DNA from: Fimbriimonas planktonicus
GTDB taxonomy: Bacteria > Armatimonadota > Fimbriimonadia > Fimbriimonadales > Fimbriimonadaceae
Direction: 5' to 3'
DNA: 64,000 nucleotides
Assembly (NCBI GenBank): GCA_965234685.1
Contig: OZ248539.1
Coordinates: 1,736,001 to 1,800,000 of the forward strand
Shown: piece by piece, positions 34,148 through 42,598 of the stretch
Position numbering within the stretch: the stretch's first letter is position 1
How the letters are laid out: each line of letters starts with the position of its first letter
Notes under the pieces: model-generated
Seen by the model: the letters and a program-made list of their open reading frames with translations, nothing else
Database searches by the model: none
What the model was told of the DNA's origin: nothing
Translations under genes and position numbers: made by a program

Positions 34148-34879
34148 ATGAATCCCGGCGAATACGACAAAATGCGCCGTCTGGAGGACGAGTATTGGTG
34201 GTTCGTCGGTCGCCGCGAGCTTGCGCTGAAGCTAGTTCAAGAGTTCTTCCCTTCTGCACCGGATGTACTCGACCTCGGTTGCGGCACCGGGGTGGTGATG
34301 GCGGAGACGGCTAAGTTTGCCAACTCCGTTACCGGGCTCGATATGAGCGAGTTTGCGCTGCGGTACTCGGTTGAACGCGGGATCAACGAGGTCGTTCAGG
34401 GCGACGGGACGGCGATTCCGTTTAGCGATGAGTCTTTCTCGGCGATCATTGCCCTCGATATTTTTGAGCACATCGAGGATCACCAGGCGGCCTACCGAGA
34501 GGCGTTTCGCGTGCTCCGACCCGGCGGGATTTTGGTGCTGAGCGTTCCGGCGTTTCGGTCGCTTTGGAGCAAGCATGACGTTGCGCTACACCACTTCCGG
34601 CGCTACACCCGGTCCGAGGTTCGTGCGTGCCTAACGTTGGCTGGATTCTCGCCGGAGGTTTTGTCTTACGCTGTGTTCCTGCTCTTCCCTTTGGTCGTGC
34701 TGTCCCGCGTGCTCGAGCGGTTCCGCCCGGGTCCGGCCGCGGCTTCTTTGCCAACAGTTCCGGCTTGGCTAAACCGACTGCTGATTTGGCTGCTGCGAAA
34801 AGAGGCCCGCCTGATCTGGAAAGGCACCGCCCTCCCCTGGGGCAGCAGCGTGGTCGCCGTAGCCCGAAAACCCCGCTAG
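34148..34879 (+). CDS. Class I SAM-dependent methyltransferase
   Basis: A 243-residue methyltransferase. VLDLGCGTGVVMAETAKF is motif I, GDGTAIPFSDESFSAIIALDIFEHIED covers motifs II-III, and VLRPGGILVLSVPAFRSLWS is the post-motif region. The opening MRRLEDEYWWFVGRREL (Glu-x-x-Tyr-Trp-Trp-Phe) and the hydrophobic C-terminal segment (YAVFLLFPLVVLS) are typical of methyltransferases paired with polyprenyl glycosyltransferases. The substrate is probably a glycolipid intermediate, inferred from coupling to the Alg5-like gene. Confidence 0.87.
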   Translation: MNPGEYDKMRRLEDEYWWFVGRRELALKLVQEFFPSAPDVLDLGCGTGVVMAETAKFANSVTGLDMSEFALRYSVERGINEVVQGDGTAIPFSDESFSAIIALDIFEHIEDHQAAYREAFRVLRPGGILVLSVPAFRSLWSKHDVALHHFRRYTRSEVRACLTLAGFSPEVLSYAVFLLFPLVVLSRVLERFRPGPAAASLPTVPAWLNRLLIWLLRKEARLIWKGTALPWGSSVVAVARKPR

Positions 34880-34901
34880 GTACACTCTTCTTCCCTCGCG
34901 T

Positions 34902-34977
34902 GGGGATATAGCTCAGTTGGTAGAGCGCTGCAATCGCACTGCAGAGGTCAGGGGTTCGAATCCCCTTATCTCCACCA
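34902..34977 (+). tRNA. tRNA-Ala (CGC)
   Basis: A 76-base cloverleaf from GGGGATATAGCTCAG to TCTCCACCA. The anticodon loop ATCGCAC gives CGC, which reads GCG alanine codons. The acceptor stem has the G3-U70 pair that identifies alanine tRNAs. CCA is encoded. TACACT at 34881-34886, directly after the methyltransferase stop, is the likely -10. Confidence 0.95.
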
Positions 34978-35104
34978 CTTTTCCATTCTCAGTTTTCGAA
35001 CTTAGGAGAGTTCTGATAGGCGTCCGGGAGTTTCGCCCCCCTCTAAGTCACGCTCGGGAAGCGGCACCATTTTCCTAGGTTATTCTTCTCTCGCTATTCA
35101 TCAG

Positions 35105-35110
35105 TATAAT
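35105..35110 (+). promoter_or_regulatory. -10 element of PSD1 operon, leaderless type
   Basis: TATAAT at 35105-35110 is a perfect -10 and ends 6 bases before the ATG at 35117. No Shine-Dalgarno site lies between. Confidence 0.6.
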
Positions 35111-35116
35111 CCGCGC

Positions 35117-37666
35117 ATGTCGGCTGAGCCAAAGAATCGAACCCTTCAGTGGAGTGTTTCGGTGGCTGCGTGGCTTACGGCGATCTACGCGACCGTGGCC
35201 GCTACGACTCAGAGCGGACCGATCACCGCTACGCCCGCGCAAGCGGAGCATTTTGAATCCAAAGTACGACCGGTCTTTATTTCGAAGTGCATTGCCTGTC
35301 ATGGTGACAAGCAGCAGATTGCTGGGCTTCGGCTGGATCGGCCAATCTCGCCCGCGATGGCCAAAAAAGTTGCGGCGGCGGTCGAATACCACGGCGCAAC
35401 CAAGATGCCACCGGGTGGCAAGATGGGGGCTCAGGATATTGCCGCTATTTCCGCATGGGGCAAAGCTGGCGGACCTTGGCCAGCGAAGGTAGCGGTTAAG
35501 ACAAAGGAGCGATTTTGGGCATTTGTTCCCCCGACCGTTCCGAGTCTTCCCAAAGTGAAGAACACGACCTGGGCAAAGTCGCCGCTTGACTTGTTTGTTC
35601 TCGCCAAACTTGAGGAAAAGGGACTCAAACCCGCTCCAGCCGCCGACAAAACGACCTTGATTCGGCGAGCGACACTCGATCTCACTGGACTCCCGCCAAC
35701 GCCTTCGGAAATCGATGCGTTTACCGCCGACAAATCACCGAATGCCTTTGAGAAAGTTCTCGACCGACTTCTCGCGTCGACCGCATACGGTGAGCGGTGG
35801 GGCCGTCATTGGCTGGATGTGGCGCGGTACTCCGACTCCAACGGACTCGACGAAAACCTCGTCTACGTCAATGCTTGGAGATACCGAGATTGGGTGATTG
35901 GCGCAATCAATCAGGATATGCCGATCAATAGATTTATGCGCGAGCAGGTCGCCGGAGACCTGCTACCCGGTGCTGGCGATAGCCAGGTGGTTGCGACCGG
36001 TTATCTCGCGTTGGGCGGAAAAATGCTTGCGGAAGACGATCCGCAGAAGCAGGAACTCGACATTATTGACGAGCAAGTAGACACCTTAAGCAAAGGAATG
36101 CTGGCGATGACGGTTGGGTGTGCGAGATGCCACGACCACAAGTTTGATCCGATTTCGGCGAAAGACTACTACTCCCTCGCTAGCATCTTTAAGTCCACTA
36201 AGACGATGGACAAGTTCACGGTTGTTGCTGAATGGCAGGAGCGCATGCTCGGGCCAAAGGAGCAGCAAGAGCGGCTTAAGAAGATTGAGCTAAGTCTTAA
36301 AGAAAAGTCTGAGACGCGAGACAAAATTCGGCAGAACGAGCGGGCCGAGTTGCAGGCGAAGATCGAGCTCGAAAAGGAAGCTTATATTTCCGCAGCGAAG
36401 CTTCTGATTGAGTCGGAGAAATCGAAAAATTCTGGGCCATCGGTGAGCGAACAAGGCGATGGGCAAACTCCAAAGGTACTCATCAAGGAAGTTGTAGCGG
36501 GCGTTGCGGCGCAAGTTAAGTCCGGATCGCCAGTCAAGCTTGAATTGCCTGAGAACGCGGATCACCTTTTCCCGGCTCAGAAAGCTGCAGAACTAAAGGC
36601 TTTGAATGACGAAATCAAGGCACTGAACGACTCCAAACCAACGATTCCGCTCGCTATGGCGGTCAGCGATGCGCCGGTCAAGGACCTTCAGGTTCACCTC
36701 CGCGGTAGCTACTTGACCCTTGGCGAGAAGGCAACTCGCGGTGTGCCGGCAATCATGTCGACCAATGCTCCAGTTGTAGTTCCAAAGGACAAGAGCGGTC
36801 GGTTAGAGCTTGCCAACTGGATCGCAAGCGCGAAGAATCCGCTCACCGCCAGGGTTTTTGTTAATCGAGTGTGGCGGTGGAAATTTGGCAAAGGTCTCGT
36901 TGGCTCTGTGGACAACTTTGGCATTCTCGGCAATCTGCCGACGCATCCAGAACTGCTGGATTGGCTGGCCAAGAGCTTTGTTACACAAGATCACTGGAGT
37001 CTCAAGCGGTTTCAAAAGCGGATTATGCTGACGAGCACGTACCAAATGAGCACTCGATACGATGCGAAGTTTGCTAACCTCGATCCCGAGAATCGGTACC
37101 TGTGGCGCTTCAATCGGCGACGCCTTGAGGCCGAAGCAATCCGCGATAGCATCTTCTTTGTATCCGGAATGCTAGACCGCAAAATGGGTGGGACAATGAT
37201 GAATCTCCCGCCGCGGGCATACGTTACTAACGACCAAAGTGCAAACCCTATTCAGTACGATAGTCCGCGCCGAGCGGTTTATCTCCCGGTCATTCGCGCC
37301 AATGTTTACGATGTCTACACCGCTTTTGACTTCGGCGACCCGACCGTGATGAACGGGGATCGAGCCAGTACAACGGTGGCTCCCCAAGCTCTCTTCATGC
37401 TTAACGGAAAGGTTGTATTGACGGCGACAAAGGCGCAGGCAACCAACCTCCTTGCGCGGAAAGACATCGACGACAAGGCAAGAATCCAGTCGCTATTCCG
37501 AACCTGCTTCGGACGCGCCGCAAAGCCAAACGAAGTCGTTCGGTCTCTAAGCTACCTATCACAATTTGAGCAAGCCTATGCCAAGGCAAAAGAACCTAAG
37601 CTGAGTGCATGGCAAAGTCTCTGCAAGACCTTTATCGGATCAAACGAGTTTATTTATGTGGAATAG
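35117..37666 (+). CDS. PSD1 protein: cytochrome C-like, DUF1549 and DUF1553 domains
   Basis: An 849-residue exported protein. After a hydrophobic N-terminus (VAAWLTAIYATVAATT) comes a planctomycete-type cytochrome C domain with the heme-binding motif CIACH near residue 58. DUF1549 (PLDLFVLAKLEEKGL through AYGERWGRHWLDVARYSDSNGLDEN) follows, then a second CARCHDHKFDPIS. A charged coiled-coil segment spans about 375-440. DUF1553 contains NPLTARVFVNRVWRWKFGKGLV and FNRRRLEAEAIRDS. It is paired with a DUF1501 gene that overlaps its end by 11 bases, a widespread conserved pair whose function is not established. Confidence 0.93.
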   Translation: MSAEPKNRTLQWSVSVAAWLTAIYATVAATTQSGPITATPAQAEHFESKVRPVFISKCIACHGDKQQIAGLRLDRPISPAMAKKVAAAVEYHGATKMPPGGKMGAQDIAAISAWGKAGGPWPAKVAVKTKERFWAFVPPTVPSLPKVKNTTWAKSPLDLFVLAKLEEKGLKPAPAADKTTLIRRATLDLTGLPPTPSEIDAFTADKSPNAFEKVLDRLLASTAYGERWGRHWLDVARYSDSNGLDENLVYVNAWRYRDWVIGAINQDMPINRFMREQVAGDLLPGAGDSQVVATGYLALGGKMLAEDDPQKQELDIIDEQVDTLSKGMLAMTVGCARCHDHKFDPISAKDYYSLASIFKSTKTMDKFTVVAEWQERMLGPKEQQERLKKIELSLKEKSETRDKIRQNERAELQAKIELEKEAYISAAKLLIESEKSKNSGPSVSEQGDGQTPKVLIKEVVAGVAAQVKSGSPVKLELPENADHLFPAQKAAELKALNDEIKALNDSKPTIPLAMAVSDAPVKDLQVHLRGSYLTLGEKATRGVPAIMSTNAPVVVPKDKSGRLELANWIASAKNPLTARVFVNRVWRWKFGKGLVGSVDNFGILGNLPTHPELLDWLAKSFVTQDHWSLKRFQKRIMLTSTYQMSTRYDAKFANLDPENRYLWRFNRRRLEAEAIRDSIFFVSGMLDRKMGGTMMNLPPRAYVTNDQSANPIQYDSPRRAVYLPVIRANVYDVYTAFDFGDPTVMNGDRASTTVAPQALFMLNGKVVLTATKAQATNLLARKDIDDKARIQSLFRTCFGRAAKPNEVVRSLSYLSQFEQAYAKAKEPKLSAWQSLCKTFIGSNEFIYVE

Positions 37667-39056
37667 CGATCAACTTTCCAGACGCGAACTACTACGGGCC
37701 AGTGCACTTGGCTTCGGCAACCTTGCGTTCCTTGGGCTACTGGCGAACGAGGCCAACGCGCAGTCGAAGAATCCTCTCGCGCCGAAGTCGCCGATGTATC
37801 CGGCTCGGGCAAAGAGAGTCATCTTCGTGTTCCTCCACGGTGGCCCCTCGCAGGTGGATACGTTTGATCCCAAGCCTCTGCTCACCCGAGACCACGGCAA
37901 GCCGTTCACCGGTGAGATGCCGCGCATTGTCTCCTCGCCGACGGGCAACCTACTCAAAAGCCCCTGGGAATTTAAGCACTACGGCGAAAGCGGAATCGAG
38001 GTCAGTGACCTTTTCCCGCACGTTGGAAGCTGCGTTGATGACCTCTGTTTCATAAACTCGATGTATGGGTCAAATTCCCGCCACGGCGCGGCGCTGTTGG
38101 AACTCCATACCGGCTCCGACACGTTCGTCCGCCCGTCGATGGGCTCATGGGTCACCTACGGGCTCGGTACAGAAAACCAAAATCTTCCCGGATTCCTCAC
38201 GATCTGTCCGACGTTGGGCCACGGCGGCGTGAACAATTGGAGCTCGGCGTTCCTCCCGGCCTACACCCAAGGAACCCCGATCGGCAACGCGGGAATCGAG
38301 GCACCGAATGCCCGAATTCCGTTCATCCACAACGACGAAACCCCCGCGGAGGCGCAAAGGCTCGAGATCGAACTCATGCGCAAAATGGGTCTGGATCAGC
38401 TGACTCACCTTGGTCCCGATCCCGCGCTGGAGGGTCGAATCAACTCCTACGAACTCGCCTTCCGGATGCAGCTCGCCGCCCCCGAGCTGCAAGAGATCGC
38501 TGGAGAGTCGGAGGAAACCAAGAAGCTTTACGGCCTAGACGACCCCAAAACCCGGAACTTTGGTCACCAATGCCTCCTGGCCCGCCGCTTTAGCGAGAAG
38601 GGAGTGCGGTTCGTCCAAGTCACTCACTCCTATAAGTGGGACCAACATGACGCCCTGCGCAAGGAACATGAGAGCAATGCAAAAGAGGTTGACAAACCGA
38701 TTGCTGGCCTCATCAAGGACCTCAAGTCTCGCGGGATGCTTAAGGACACCCTCGTCGTCATCAGTGGTGAATTCGGACGAACTCCCGTTGCCCAAGGAAC
38801 CGACGGCCGCGATCACAACCCCCACGGATTCACCACCATCCTCGCCGGCGGCGGAGTCAAAGCCGGGATCAAATACGGCGCAACCGACGACTACGGCTTC
38901 TTCGCCGTGAAGGACAAAGTCCACATCCACGACCTCCACGCCACGATGCTCCATTTGCTCGGTATCGACCACACCAAGCTCACGTACTTCCATGGCGGCA
39001 GAAACTACCGCTTGACCGACGTCCACGGAAACATCGTCAAAGGGATCCTGGCTTAA
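37656..39056 (+). CDS. DUF1501 domain protein, partner of PSD1
   Basis: A 466-residue Tat-exported protein of the sulfatase-like DUF1501 family. SRRELLRASALGFGNLAFLG is the twin-arginine signal. RVIFVFLHGGPSQVDTFDPKP and SGEFGRTPVAQGTDGRDHNPHGFT hold metal-site residues, and IHDLHATMLHLLGIDHTKLTYFHGGRNYRLTDVHG is the typical C-terminus. ATG 37656 is chosen because the Tat signal begins there; it lies within the last codons of the PSD1 gene. It is clearly distinct from the DUF1501 protein at 4234, which pairs with DUF1800 instead. Confidence 0.93.
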   Translation: MWNSDQLSRRELLRASALGFGNLAFLGLLANEANAQSKNPLAPKSPMYPARAKRVIFVFLHGGPSQVDTFDPKPLLTRDHGKPFTGEMPRIVSSPTGNLLKSPWEFKHYGESGIEVSDLFPHVGSCVDDLCFINSMYGSNSRHGAALLELHTGSDTFVRPSMGSWVTYGLGTENQNLPGFLTICPTLGHGGVNNWSSAFLPAYTQGTPIGNAGIEAPNARIPFIHNDETPAEAQRLEIELMRKMGLDQLTHLGPDPALEGRINSYELAFRMQLAAPELQEIAGESEETKKLYGLDDPKTRNFGHQCLLARRFSEKGVRFVQVTHSYKWDQHDALRKEHESNAKEVDKPIAGLIKDLKSRGMLKDTLVVISGEFGRTPVAQGTDGRDHNPHGFTTILAGGGVKAGIKYGATDDYGFFAVKDKVHIHDLHATMLHLLGIDHTKLTYFHGGRNYRLTDVHGNIVKGILA

Positions 39057-39151
39057 GGTTCCCCGGCCGCTCAGGTTGGCCGTCTTTGTGGGTTCTGTCA
39101 CTTGTCGAGGACGGCGGATTTCGCTCGGCTCGTCGCGCCGAAAAATTTATT

Positions 39152-39191
39152 ATTTATGTTTTCTCCCTTAGGGGCGAAAACATAAATTTTG
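39152..39191 (+). terminator. Hairpin after the PSD1-DUF1501 operon
   Basis: ATTTATGTTTTC (39152-39163) and GAAAACATAAAT (39176-39187) form a perfect 12-base stem extended by CCC/GGG pairs in the loop. TTTTGGGTTTT follows. It probably terminates the operon about 95 bases after the stop. Confidence 0.6.
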
Positions 39192-39290
39192 GGTTTTGCG
39201 GGGCTATTGGCCACCATCTATAGGGCGCGAAGGAGGGAAAAAGTCAACCTGAGGTTTGAGACATTTTCGTCGAATGTCCTCGTCGGGGAT

Positions 39291-39319
39291 TTGGCAACGG
39301 TCGGAAGTCGTTGTAAAGT
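39291..39319 (+). promoter_or_regulatory. Leaderless promoter of HicB-like gene
   Basis: TTGGCA (39291-39296), a 17-base spacer and TAAAGT (39314-39319), then 6 bases to GTG 39326. Confidence 0.6.
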
Positions 39320-39325
39320 GACTTC

Positions 39326-39532
39326 GTGCACCAGGTTGTTTTCGAGGTTGTGGAATCCGCCGAAGGTGGTTATGAAGCGTCGGCCTTAGGGCACCGCATT
39401 CGAACTCAGAGCGAAACCTGGACCGAACTCACCGAGATGGTCCAGGACGCGGTTCGGGCTCATTTCGAAGATGGCGAGCGCCCACCAATGATTCGGCTCC
39501 TCTTCGTCCGCGAAGAGGTGCTTGCAGCTTGA
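39326..39532 (+). CDS. HicB-like protein (orphan)
   Basis: The 68 residues start HQVVFEVVESAEGGYEASAL and continue with HRIRTQSETWTELTEMVQDAVRAHFEDGERP. This is the HicB partial RNase H fold, in which an 'EGGY.A..L...I.TQG.T..EL...' pattern is conserved. HicB antitoxins normally accompany a HicA RNA interferase. No HicA-like frame lies on either side, so this copy may be a stand-alone member or what remains of a pair. It starts with GTG and is predicted leaderless. The restriction-modification operon begins 236 bases downstream. Confidence 0.7.
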   Translation: MHQVVFEVVESAEGGYEASALGHRIRTQSETWTELTEMVQDAVRAHFEDGERPPMIRLLFVREEVLAA

Positions 39533-39755
39533 TGATTCGATTTTCTGAGATGGACTAACATTTGCCGATGGGCGTCTCGTGAAGTAGACACGGAAGCGTT
39601 TGCGGCCTACTGAGGGCGTTTCTTCGGGAGTCAGCCGCAACACGTATAGGTTTGTTTTCTTTGGAATGGGCGCCTCATGGAAGACTTCACCTCGTCCCGA
39701 CCGGAGTCGGCACTCCCACCCCAAGGGCCCAAACCAGTTCGAAACTTTCGTACCG

Positions 39756-39761
39756 TATAAT
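39756..39761 (+). promoter_or_regulatory. -10 element of the restriction-modification operon
   Basis: TATAAT at 39756-39761 ends 7 bases before GTG 39769. The 236 bases between the HicB-like gene and this point hold no other supportable gene. Two loosely similar 20-base stretches near 39569 and 39665 (both ATGGGCG..CTC) may be direct repeats. Confidence 0.55.
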
Positions 39762-39768
39762 CCATCCC

Positions 39769-42570
39769 GTGGCAAGAAAAGCAAAAGGTGATGTGAACGC
39801 CGAGGCCTACAAGTACGGCCTAGACGACGATCCAAAGCGCCTGAACATCCCAGAAGCCGGGGAAGTCGAGTTTCTGCCCAAGACCGAAAAGCGTCCCGCC
39901 GCCACCGAACGCAACTACGATCCCCGACTCTCCCCCCAGCTTGTCTGGAGCGGCAAAGCGGGCATCACTAAGTTCGAATGCGAAGAGGCCGCCAGCTTCG
40001 AAGTCCCGCTGGTAGACCTCCACATCCACGAGCGCGTCAGCGCCGAAGCCATCATTCGCGCCGCCCGCCGCGAGGACATCCAAAGAAACCTCTTCGCCGA
40101 CCCCGAGCTGGACCTCCGAGAACGCATCGAATACTATCGTCACGAAGTCGGCTGGGCAAACCGCCTCATCCTCGGCGATTCGCTCCAAGTCATGAATTCC
40201 CTCGCCGAGCGGGAAGGCATGAAAGGCAAGGTCCAAATGATCTACCTCGACCCGCCTTACGGTATCAAATTCGGCAGCAATTTTCAACCGCGAATCGACA
40301 AGAAGGAAGTTCGTGATGGGGCCGACGCTGACCTTACTCGTGAGGTTGAGCAAGTGCAGGCGTTCCGTGATACTTGGGAACTTGGCGTACACTCGTACCT
40401 TTCCTATTTACGTGATCGGCTCATTGTTGCCAAGGACCTGCTTGCGGATTCCGGCAGCATATTCGTGCAGATCTCAGACACAAACGTCAATTTAGTTAGA
40501 AGTCTTCTTGACGAGGTATTTGGTCCGGATAATAAAGCATCAACGATCATCTATCGAAAAGCATCCCCTGATGCCAATTTCCTTCGAAACACATTTAACT
40601 ATCTCCTTTGGTATGTCAAAGACATTAAAAGCGCGAAACATAAAGTACGAAAGTTATTCGCAGATAGAAGAGGTGACGAAGGCACAACGGAAGATCCAAA
40701 GAAACTGGCACTTTGGGGGGAGTTTCCTGAAGGCGAAAGAACCCTAACCACGGACGAAAAAAGGGATATTCTCAATACACGAAAGACTGCAGAAGTGTTT
40801 CGGGTCGACAAAATTGTCGACAGTGGGACAACGGAAGGTTGGTTTGAGTTCTCCTTTCAAGACTTGAAGTCTTTCCCCAAATTGGGATTTTCCTGGCGCG
40901 GTGATCCTTATGAAATGGACAGGCTCAAAATTTCCAATCGAATCGTGCAAACAAGCAATGGATTAGGTTACAAGTTTTTCGTTTCCGACTATCCAGTTGT
41001 AGAGATTAGTAACGTATGGGAAGATACGGCCGGCAAAATTCCGGATATGCAGTATTCCGTCCAGACGAATGAAAAAATCATTGAACGTTGCATTCTTATG
41101 GCCTCCGACCCTGGCGACCTTGTACTTGATCCCACCTGCGGGAGCGGCACTACTGCCTACGTCGCCGAACAGTGGGGCCGACGCTGGATCACCTGCGACA
41201 CCAGCCGCGTTGCGCTCTCTATCGCTCGCCACCGCCTCCTCACCGCCGATTTCGACTATTACGAACTCCGCCACCCCGCAAGCGGCGTAAAAGGCGGCTT
41301 AAAATACAAAACTGTCCCCCACATCACGCTAAACTCAATCGCCCAAAACCAAGAAATAGACGCCATCGCCGCCGAATTCCAACCCAAGATAGACGCTGTT
41401 CTAGCCGAGTTAAACAAGCAGAAGGGCAAGAACTGGCGCGAATGGGAAGTGCCGCGCGAAATCGCGGAGACCGATACAACGGCTCTGATCAATGAGTACA
41501 CGGCCGCCAAAGCCAAGGGCACCCTTTTGAATATCAAACCTGGCCTTCTGCCTTCGGTCCGATTTTGGGAGCTCAAGCGCCAGATGCAGGCGGAGATCGA
41601 CGCCAGCATCCAAAAAAATGCGCGTACCGAAGAACTGGTAGACCAGCCGCAAAAGGACAAGAGTATCCTCCGCGTCTCCGGCCCGTTCACCGTAGAAGCG
41701 ATCCCCAACGTCCACGAGATATCCACCGAAGTTGAAGCGTTCATTTCCCAGGACGCTGGACTTGCCGTTTCCGTCTTTGAACCCAAAATCGAAACCACCC
41801 CCAACGCCGAAGGCTGGATTCGCGGCCTAATCGACCGCCTGCGAAAGTACGGCGTTCACGCTCGTAGCGGGACCAAACTCATGTTCGAGAGCCTGGAAAG
41901 CTACTCTAACGAATACATTCACGCCAGCGGCCGCCTCATTATCGGCGATGAAACGAAAGAGTGTGCTGTCATCTTCGGCCCCGAAAACGGCAGTATCAGC
42001 GAAATCGCAGTCCGTGACGGCCTGGCCGCCTCCCGCAAGTTCGACGCCGTCCTATTTGCGGGCTTCGATTTCACCGCCGCCGCCCAGGAGAGAATCCGCC
42101 TTCCCGCCGCCGGGCAAGACGTTTTCATCGCCACTATCGCGCCAGACCTGACCATGGGCGACCTACTAAAAGACACAAAAGCCTCCCAACTATTCACCAT
42201 GGTCGGCGAACCAGACGTCGAAATCCACGCCGAAGAGGATGGCAAATGGCGCATTGAAGTCAAAGGCATTGACGCTTACAATCCCACTACCGGCAATACT
42301 TCACCCCAAAGCCGTGAAGCCATCCACGCGATTTTCATCGATCACAACTACGATGGCCGAGCCTTCTGCATCTGCCAGGCCCTGTTCCCCAACAAAAAAG
42401 ATAGCTGGGAAGACATCGCCAAAACATTTAAAGGCACCCTTGACGAAGACGCGTTCGAAGCCTTCCGCACCTACCAAAGCAACCCGTTCGTCCCCGGCGA
42501 AAGGGTCCAAGTAAAAGTAATCGACGTTCGAGGCAACTCAATCGTAAAGACTTTGAGGAGGACGGATTGA
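39769..42570 (+). CDS. Site-specific DNA methyltransferase (beta class, type III mod-like)
   Basis: A 933-residue adenine or cytosine-N4 methyltransferase. LDPPYGIKF (motif IV, near residue 160) comes before LDPTCGSGTTAYVAE (motif I, near residue 455), the order of beta-class enzymes. The long C-terminal part after about residue 480 is unlike a plain Mod subunit and probably mediates complex formation or recognition. GTG 39769 is chosen from the -10 and the lack of homology upstream. It pairs with the helicase-nuclease 28 bases downstream. Between the two motifs the sequence drops from about 70% to about 39% G+C, a sign of domain exchange. Confidence 0.9.
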   Translation: MARKAKGDVNAEAYKYGLDDDPKRLNIPEAGEVEFLPKTEKRPAATERNYDPRLSPQLVWSGKAGITKFECEEAASFEVPLVDLHIHERVSAEAIIRAARREDIQRNLFADPELDLRERIEYYRHEVGWANRLILGDSLQVMNSLAEREGMKGKVQMIYLDPPYGIKFGSNFQPRIDKKEVRDGADADLTREVEQVQAFRDTWELGVHSYLSYLRDRLIVAKDLLADSGSIFVQISDTNVNLVRSLLDEVFGPDNKASTIIYRKASPDANFLRNTFNYLLWYVKDIKSAKHKVRKLFADRRGDEGTTEDPKKLALWGEFPEGERTLTTDEKRDILNTRKTAEVFRVDKIVDSGTTEGWFEFSFQDLKSFPKLGFSWRGDPYEMDRLKISNRIVQTSNGLGYKFFVSDYPVVEISNVWEDTAGKIPDMQYSVQTNEKIIERCILMASDPGDLVLDPTCGSGTTAYVAEQWGRRWITCDTSRVALSIARHRLLTADFDYYELRHPASGVKGGLKYKTVPHITLNSIAQNQEIDAIAAEFQPKIDAVLAELNKQKGKNWREWEVPREIAETDTTALINEYTAAKAKGTLLNIKPGLLPSVRFWELKRQMQAEIDASIQKNARTEELVDQPQKDKSILRVSGPFTVEAIPNVHEISTEVEAFISQDAGLAVSVFEPKIETTPNAEGWIRGLIDRLRKYGVHARSGTKLMFESLESYSNEYIHASGRLIIGDETKECAVIFGPENGSISEIAVRDGLAASRKFDAVLFAGFDFTAAAQERIRLPAAGQDVFIATIAPDLTMGDLLKDTKASQLFTMVGEPDVEIHAEEDGKWRIEVKGIDAYNPTTGNTSPQSREAIHAIFIDHNYDGRAFCICQALFPNKKDSWEDIAKTFKGTLDEDAFEAFRTYQSNPFVPGERVQVKVIDVRGNSIVKTLRRTD

Positions 42571-42598
42571 ACTCCAGTAAGCCCCAAACGGGCATCTC

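Noticed and set aside
39386..39835. 149-codon minus strand frame across the HicB-like gene
   Set aside because: Antisense shadow of the HicB-like and methyltransferase starts; does not resemble HicA.
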